Below, in pieces: positions 56,901 to 64,000 of a stretch of 64,000 bases of DNA (within the stretch, counting starts at the first letter, position 1; each line of letters opens with the position of its first letter). This DNA comes from Lomentospora prolificans. Lineage: Eukaryota > Ascomycota > Sordariomycetes > Microascales > Microascaceae. The stretch is taken from the NCBI GenBank assembly GCA_029532625.1, contig JARFXM010000009.1, forward strand, positions 5,383,501 to 5,447,500, in the 5' to 3' direction. The notes beneath the pieces are model-generated. The model ran no database searches. It was not told the DNA's origin and saw nothing but the letters and a program-made list of their open reading frames with translations. The position numbers and the translations under genes were made by a program.

Positions 56901-57801
56901 GTTGGGAGTAGGAGTGGGCGTGTTCTGGGACCTGTTGTCGGTCGCAGACGCGGATCGCACCAGGTTTGTAATTTTCTCTGCACCCAAACGCGAATGGGTT
57001 AGGCCCTTGCTGCGCTAGGAGACAGTCTCTCTACTGGGGAGATATGAACTTACCGATATCGAGAACGTTACCAGCTCTGCTGGTGTCGAGATGTAGAGGA
57101 GCATTGCACATTGGGCAGTACTGAGACTCAAACTCTCGGATGAACTCGTAGAAACAGGCCTCATGGGAAATGTGCCCACAAGAAAACTGAAGTATCCTCT
57201 CCCCCCGGAGGGTATGTTCCAAGGGTTCCTCACATACGGCACATTCACTACCAACAAAGGTGCGCTCGCGGCGCTGGCGGCTGCGGTCGGCGGCTGTGGC
57301 CATGGTTGTGGCCGTGTTAAAGCTATGGAGGCTTCGAATGTCTCGGCTGTTTCTGGAACCAATCGAGCTAACTGAGGGGGAAAATCGGTGGCCTCGCGCA
57401 GAGTTAGATCGTGCGAAACCTGTCAATTGAAATTACGTTAGCTCTGCAAGGCCTGTGGGTGGTATGCGAACTCGGCATCTCTCTCAAAGAGCTCGTGCCA
57501 ATCGCACGGGAAGGAGCCTCCGTGCAGTGCGGACGAAGCGCAGCTTCTTCTTAAGAAGCCTCTCACTGCGTACCAAAAATGCGAAAAAGGGAGAATCTTG
57601 GGAAGAAAATCACGACTCACTCTTTTCAGGATATGTAGGCGTGTCCAAATCGTAGTCTGGTCGTGGTCGTGGTTTGGCTGGCTTGACTGCCGACTTGTCA
57701 ATGAGACCGAGCTTCGCTAGTTGTGTTTCGTCGACCTCGATTCTGCGACCAGTTGAAGAGGAGCTGCCGTATCCGTAGCGGTCTTTAAACCGGCTAAACA
57801 T
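53997..57801 (-). CDS. RING-H2 / PH / VWA protein, Ste5/Far1-like domain order
   Basis: Five exons on the minus strand: 57801-57621, 57419-57054, 56977-56308, 56208-55261 and 55206-53997. All phases join, giving 1124 residues. RING-H2 at about 120-165: CAVCEEPL, CGHISHEAC, CPMC. A disordered Ser/Arg/Pro linker follows. A PH-like domain is at about 407-520 (GKLRLYGTLKVGKDKMSWQE, CFLFAEMLICVKEKR, FHLRFENRNQLKLWQQALLD). A VWA domain starts at about 592 (VDVVVVVPISSSMQGVKINL, RMGLVTFGSGG, ATIMLISDASTSD). The MIDAS D-x-S-x-S is P-I-S-S-S, so metal binding is unlikely. The C-terminal 350 residues are a beta-rich region then a Ser/Pro linker and a conserved helical end. RING-H2, PH and VWA in this order also make up the yeast pheromone scaffolds Ste5 and Far1. 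A role as MAPK scaffold or ubiquitin ligase is inference. Confidence 0.85.
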
Positions 57802-60800
57802 TAATGAACTGAAATCAGAAGCTGTTTATGAATTCGACTCGACATAAAACCCGGTTGTATGCTGTCGACTGGTATATGAATTACAATTGGTGAGAAGGAT
57901 AGAAGGAGAGAGAGTAAGAGGCGTCGTGATGAAAGGAAGGGAGGAGGGGAGAAGGAGCGAGTGTGTAGATGAGGTGGAGGGGAAAGAGTGTGGGAGATGC
58001 GAAATGGTGGGTAATAGTGGCACAACGGGCGAGGCAAGAGGTAAAAGGGCCAGCTGCTAGTAGTAATGCTTTAGAAGGGCGGCCTGGCCTATGTTAAAAA
58101 TTTCGCCTCCTTTCAAAATTTGGGAAGGGAGCCCAAGCGGGCATATAATATCATCTGGGGGATCAGCAGTTGGGTGGGCGGGCCAGGGTCTTGATTTATC
58201 CTTGTCTGGGAAGGATGCCGGGAGTCAGTGGGTTGACAGGGATCAAGTTGGGGGGTGGGGAGAAGAGAGGTTGCGAGCCAAGAGGGGCGTGGCAATGGGA
58301 GGTGGATGTGCTTGCTGGGGTCTAGTCTGGATGGGAATGGGTGGTGGATATATCGCAGGGTTGCACCGGCTCCGTTCGTACTCTGTACACTCTCGCTGAC
58401 TCTGAGTAACTGTTTCAAGTCGACGTATCAACAATGCTGGGCTTTGTGTGGAAAGACGGGGATGCCCATGATGGAGGGTTGGTCAGATCGAAAAGGCTGA
58501 CTGTGATGCAATGAGCAGTTGAACTCCTTAAGATTCGGTAGTGGTGGTCTTACTAGAATAGCCGAGTAATATCTCGATTGCGAATTGACGTCGTCTCTCC
58601 AAGGAAGGCAAGAGATGATGTCGAACTGAGGGTGATGACGAAAAGCTGCGGGCTCCCTTCTATTTCGTTTGCAGGCACGGAATGATCCATAGACGTCCGA
58701 ACTGGGTGCAGTCGCCGATAAAGCAAAAATTGTCTCTGAAATGGAGTTTCACAAGGAGGAACGAATCGGAAGCCAACGCACTACGGAGGGTTGTGGGCAC
58801 GGATGGGCTGCGGCAAGCGGGGAGTTAGGTGCTGGACATCGCGTCGCTTTAAAAAAGGCTCCCGCTCCCAACTCGATTCTTCCGCTTGCGGGTTCCTGGA
58901 CCAGTGCCCCAGCTCCGGTCTCCTTCCCCTTGGGTCCCGCTTTCGTTGCCTGGCTGCTTCGTCCTGGCCGCCGGCGCGCTTCCAATGGCTACAGATTCCT
59001 CAACAGGCGGCTCTACGATATCCAATGATCCGGTTCGAGGCTCTCCCTCATCCACCGCCGCGCGCGCGGCGGGGTTACTCGTTGCTTCTTTTCGGTGAGA
59101 GGAACACCCAATTATAGCCGCTAGTCGAAACCGCGCCGTGGAAGAGAACTAGTGACTTCAGTTGTACGGGAGGAGGACCATGAACCTCTCTACAATTACC
59201 ATCAAACTTTCGCCTCACTCTTTCTGAGTCTTGATTGCTCTCGTTGCTTGCTCCAACCCCAAGTAAGGGATATGAGACCATTTAACATGCTCCATTCTCC
59301 AGGGCCGGCCCAGACCTCGTAGTTTGGCAGGTACTCCTGAGAGCAAGTTAACTGTACCGTTGGTTTCTTTGCCTTTGTATGCTGGCATAGGGAGTCGGTA
59401 AACCGGCCCTCGTACGCTATTCCTGGGCAACTCCTTCCTCGGGTTGTGGAGGGCCTACCCTGGCCGTACCAGCTGGCGAATGATACCCTGCGCTGCGACA
59501 GCTGTGCATGATAGGTACCGTTCCCTTCACTTGTAACCAGCCAAGTCGAAAACGACAGTCCAGTCCCAGCCCAGGGGAGGAAGGGGCTCTCCACTTGGCT
59601 AGCCAGGCCAACTATGTTCCCTCCTGGCCTTTTACATGGGTCAGTTTTCGTGTTGTTAATTGTACGAAGCATACCGTTTTATACACTATTTTACCCATCC
59701 GTGGGCCAGCATAATTTGAAAACCCCTAACCCCCAAAAAAAAAGAAAAGAAAAAAAAAAGAAAAAAAAATTGCAGTGAAGCCGTGTACACAACTTGGACG
59801 ATGTTGACACGAACATCACCCCATTCATCTTCCTCTAGACCCTCTCAGAGCGGAGGTCTATATCGCTAGGAATCGTACTACTACTATATCGTCGCACCTT
59901 CGAGTACTACGATATCCACATAGGCGAGAAGCAAAGATCCACTGCAGGCTCTCTCGCTTGACATGGACCGCCGGCCGTATCTACCAAAGGGACCGTGCCA
60001 CCGGCCCTGGTGGCATCAAGAAGGACCTCTCAAGGACCTCTCAGTCAATTATTCCCAGAGGTGCATGGAAAAACGAAATGGGGAGGTACGAGTGCTCGCG
60101 TTCCTGACTCGTACCATACACCGGGCTTGAATGAGAAGCGGCATTGTGCCCTCCCAGTCTACACAGGAATTAGTGCATGTGCTCCACAAACAGAACATGA
60201 GAAACTTGAACTGCCCCCAAATGAGGACTGGGAAATTCCACGACGACGTAATAATACTTCGTTATTCAGCTAAATTGTACTTCCGGGCATTAGTGTCTGG
60301 CTTGGCCGATTCCTTCGTCCGTCTTCTTTGACGACGGAAACGTCGTCAAAGGACGTTCAGATTCTGATTCAAGGTGCCCAGAATCCCTGCAGAGAGCCCA
60401 TAGATCAATGTGCTACCAAGAGAGACTCTCAAAAAAGGAGCATGCACGGAGCAGACCCTGGTCCACTTTCGAGCCTCCATTTTCTATCAAATCCCAAGGC
60501 AACGGCTTCCTCATATTACCGGCCTGTTGTCACCACGGATTATTATGCATTGATATCCTCCATTCTCCACTCCCGAGCTTATCGCCAACGTCTCTAGGCG
60601 GAGCTCGGTTCCCAGAGTTGATGGCGCTTACCTTGAGAGTGGTGAGATTAATAGCCCCAAGTGGACTCAACGAAAGAAGGTTCTGTGCTGGCCCACATCG
60701 GCTTCAGTGTGTTACGATTACCTCAGGGCCAGTTTAGGCCCAAGTTGGAAATAGTTAGATTGCCGCTGGGGAAAAGGACGAAATTAGGTCTGCTTAAGAT

Positions 60801-63800
60801 TGCCAGGTTCTTCCAAGCCGAAACCTTCAAGTCTGTATCCATTCTTGGAACTGCTAGATCTAGAACCGTCTTCTAAAGGGCCAGAAGGCCAGCATCATGA
60901 ATGGATCCGTTTCCCACCATTCCCTCCTGCTTCCTCGCATGACACGGGTTTATACGCTAATCCCCTTCACGTAGCTTACGTACAGGCTTCTGGCAACCTC
61001 ACGATACATGGGTGTGATCCGGGCCTATCCTGATCGAGCCACCACACTGAAAGCAATGCAACCTTGAACGGGCGCTCGCGCGGAGTATCGATGCCGGAAA
61101 GCATGCGTCCACAGGTGGAAGAACACCCGCCTCATCTTTTTTTTTTTTCCGGTCCTCAACATGCACAACTCGACCTGTGAGGTGCGATATATTTCCGTAG
61201 CGTTATCCGGCAAATGGACCTCTCCGTTCCTAAAGGGACCACGAACAACCCAACTCGGCAGCCGATTGTGAGAAAAACGCATGCGCTTGTTGAGGTACAA
61301 TGCAGGAACTCTCCGTAGCATGGATGGTGCGCTCTGGGGAGCTCTGAGGGAACTGTTGTGGCAGCGCTGGCGACGCACCTCATATCTATTATTTACCGTT
61401 GCAGGAGGCCCGACTGAAGGGTCCGACCGAAGTATCTCCCCACGGCGAAAAAAAAGATGTTAAAAGTCGGCCGACCACCTATTCAGCGTGAATTTATGCT
61501 TCTTCCTGCGCGGCCCTTCGGAATACATTCCACTCTCAAGTGGGAGGAAGTCGAACAGGCAAACCAAGCTTCCTTGTCTCTCCACAGAATAAGGCAATGA
61601 TCAGCAAAGGACCATGTTCGTGGGCGGAATATCCACCTCATTTTCGGGTTCTCACAGCCTTCTCTAGTGTGCTTCTTTCGTTCTGATCGCACGGGTCGCT
61701 CGCCTCTATTTCCTCAATGAGACATACAGGGATCCAGCCGTGCCACACCTAGTCACAACATCTTAATGAGCCTCAACTTGGAAGAGCGGGAGGGCGAGAG
61801 AGAGAGAGAGGGTCAGTCATAGCCCAGCCCATTATTTCCAACTCACGCAGTGGTTGCTCATAGCCTGCCAATCAGTGACGCCAGCAATGGCCAGCGAAGC
61901 ACCTACTCTGGGGGCTATTTTGTCAGTCCTGCTGTGACTGAACGAAAGCCATTGGTCTTTCATATCCCTTCGAAGCCAGGGTTTTCCCTGCTTCCTAGCC
62001 AGCATACAGATGCATTTTATCCTTTGCTTCGGTGCTTTGACCAGCTCCAGGCTAGTTGGTTTTCCCTGGAGGGCAATGGCGGGGCACAGGTCAGTTCGGC
62101 GGCTTGGACCCTCGAGTTTGTGTGAGCAGTTTTGAGCCTACTCTAGATGCGGGTTAGAGCTCAAAGGCTCACGGACTTACATCTTCCTAATGCGTGCTAG
62201 GTAGCTCCGCAGAGTGAACCTGCCGCCACATGTGAAGGAGCGTAGACTGCAAAAACGAAAAGGCGACGCTGGGTAGCCAACCCCCGGCACCACCCACTTC
62301 TTCTAATCGTCAATGCGGGTGAGCAATCGCCCTTCCTTGCTGTTTTAAGTCCAGTGGTGTATTGCCAGCTCTAAGATACTGACTGGCATTCCCCTCTTTT
62401 ACCCACTCGCATCCCCGAGTTTGAGGAATGACAAGTTTCTAGAAGAAAGTGAGCAACAACTCTCCGCTGCAAGGACCCAAATTCCTTAGTCGGGAATTAT
62501 CATGCCAACCTACGATATCCGCGGGTCCGTTCGTTGGGATCTCATCACCGTCGGCGCGGTCTGCGCTGCTTGATGTTCTGTCCATGCTACCCTTAACTGG
62601 CTTTAGGAGGCCTGCACTTTAACGTATAAGATGAGGTCCGCTATTACTCACAGGATACTGGTCCATAGATCCGCTTACCCGCACACCATAACCCAGCTGC
62701 ACGATTGCCGCACCTCGAACCATAAAACGCATTCCGCTCCGTTCGTTTTTTCCATTCTCACCCACCCATCTTCCTGTTTGTAGCGTGACCTGGTATTAGT
62801 ACCTATCAATCCCTTGGCATTTCCTGCATTGATCAATCTTTACATGGAGCCCTCAGGCCCTTCCGTAAGTGCATTGACTTTTTTTCTCTGCCTTGCATTT
62901 CGCCCGCCGGGATTTGTGTCTTGTGTACCTCCTGCAAGGTCCGTTCGCTAGCTCAACCACACTTCAAACTCTCAGGCTCCTCCCAAAGCACACAAGGATC
63001 TGCCAAGCAGCTCATAACGACATCCACCAAACTTTATTAATAGAGGGCAACAAGTTTGGCCCTCCGATCTGAGCACAGAAGTGCGCTGGCTTGGATACTT
63101 CGAACGGTTTCTATAGACTTACAAAATACATCAGTGCCAAGATGATAACTCACCTGTAGCGCACGGTTCGGGAATGGGAATAGGGTTGCTAGCCTACAGT
63201 GGTCGAGAACGTCGCCGACGACATTTTTTCGTACTAATCCAGAATCCCACCCAACATATACTGGCTCAAGTCTGGTGGAAACGGCACTTGATGGTCCCTT
63301 CCTTTTTTTTATTCTTTTTTTGTCTACACTAGGGCCGAGTGAGGATCGTAAAAACCAAATAAACTGAGACACACGAGGTCTCAATTCCGAGTCCTCTCTC
63401 CAATAAAAAGCAAAGACCACAGAAGAATGCATCGAGCTTCTTGACTGTTCAGCTCTGATGCCTCTAGGCGCACAGAGCAAAGAGAGGATATGGGCTTTGG
63501 CGCGGGTAAACAAGTATTTGAGAGACTTGGCCTGTCAGGGCGCAACTTTGCGCATCCGCCACAGGAGCCCGTGGCGTCTGGCCTCGAGCAAGCAGTCTTT
63601 GATCAAAATCATCTTCTAGTTATATCCGTTCCACCGTGCTTACGAGACACAAAGGCAACTGTCAGGACACGCATGGGGCTCATAAGAGCGAAGCTAAAAT
63701 GTTTCCTCTACAAAACCCACCTCCCACAAACGGCGCATTGAACGGGAGAGGTTCAATTAACATATGATGCTGATCCAAGGCGCTGGATACCAGTACCGCT

Positions 63801-64000
63801 GCTGTGGCAGATCAAGGTTTTTCTTGCCTTTTTCGCTTTCGTTTCTCCAACCCTCGGTCTTCATAGGCTCGGGGTCTTTGACCCATGTCAAGGGTGGGAA
63901 AAAAGGAGGAACACGTCCAGGGGTCGACCAAGCCGCACATGCCATCCTGCTTGCACATCCCTGCTCGACCTGTCTCAGAGGGGACAATTTCACTCCGGTT
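57802..64000. other. Gene-poor interval to the window end, about 6.2 kb
   Basis: No gene is supported. The first few hundred bases are the promoter and leader of the RING-PH-VWA gene. Frames up to 158 codons (63037-63513, minus) have no recognisable domain. A (GA)n stretch lies at about 61796-61810, an A-rich tract at 59738-59769, and a perfect hairpin at 60326-60351 (separate entry). Partial genes at the right edge cannot be excluded. Confidence 0.45.
60326..60351. repeat. Perfect inverted repeat, 10-bp arms
   Basis: CTTTGACGAC and GTCGTCAAAG flank the six bases GGAAAC. The arms hold TGACGAC/GTCGTCA, close to bZIP half-sites. It could be a hairpin or a dimeric protein site; no gene is next to it. 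Confidence 0.6.

Noticed and set aside
59202..59672. Minus-strand frame of 156 codons
   Set aside because: No domain, no support from neighbours or splice signals.
63037..63513. Minus-strand frame of 158 codons
   Set aside because: No recognisable family, and it includes a T-rich low-complexity stretch coding KKRIKKRKG. Kept only as an unannotated frame.

Overview
The window comes from a filamentous ascomycete (Pezizomycotina), most likely a Sordariomycete. The evidence is short introns with GTAAGT-like donors and CTAAC-type branch points, eukaryotic housekeeping genes (BRE1, BDP1, RAD23, SRP receptor beta, AKR1), an AA7-type oligosaccharide oxidase and relics of a fungal NLR. I do not name a genus. 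Twelve intact or nearly intact protein-coding genes are supported, plus three degraded gene fragments and one large minisatellite. No rRNA, tRNA, CRISPR array, virus or intact transposon was recognised.

Region 1 (0.8-26.6 kb) is a dense core block: a mitochondrial PPR protein (+), a SARAF-type ER membrane protein (+), the histone H2B ubiquitin ligase BRE1 (-) divergent from the TFIIIB subunit BDP1 (+), the proteasome shuttle/NER factor RAD23 (+), the rRNA cytosine methyltransferase RCM1/NSUN5 (+), cystathionine beta-synthase (+) convergent with the SRP receptor beta subunit (-), and the ankyrin-DHHC palmitoyltransferase AKR1 (+). These genes serve separate housekeeping processes. There is no sign of a cluster with one shared function.

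Region 2 (26.6-39.3 kb) is mostly gene-free. It holds one disordered-protein gene (35.3-36.5 kb, +), homopolymer and simple repeats, and many copies of a GCCAGC/GGCTGGC word. Region 3 (39.3-50 kb) is accessory. A ThDP-dependent enzyme (-) and an FAD-linked AA7-type oxidase (-) flank a degraded block. That block contains a roughly 1.4-kb array of 19/21-bp units and AT-rich relics of a SANT/Myb protein, an interferon-induced 6-16 (ISG12-like) protein and a NACHT/NLR protein. The FAD oxidase carries a one-base frameshift in a G8 run.

Region 4 (50-64 kb) is again sparse, with one large gene (54.0-57.8 kb, -). It encodes a RING-H2/PH/VWA protein whose domain order matches the yeast pheromone-pathway scaffolds Ste5/Far1 and whose MIDAS motif is degenerate. 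The most interesting objects are this scaffold-like protein, the minisatellite with its CpG-type decay pattern, and the immune-like gene graveyard beside it. Exon coordinates were derived by hand from splice signals and reading-frame continuity and have not been checked against transcripts.
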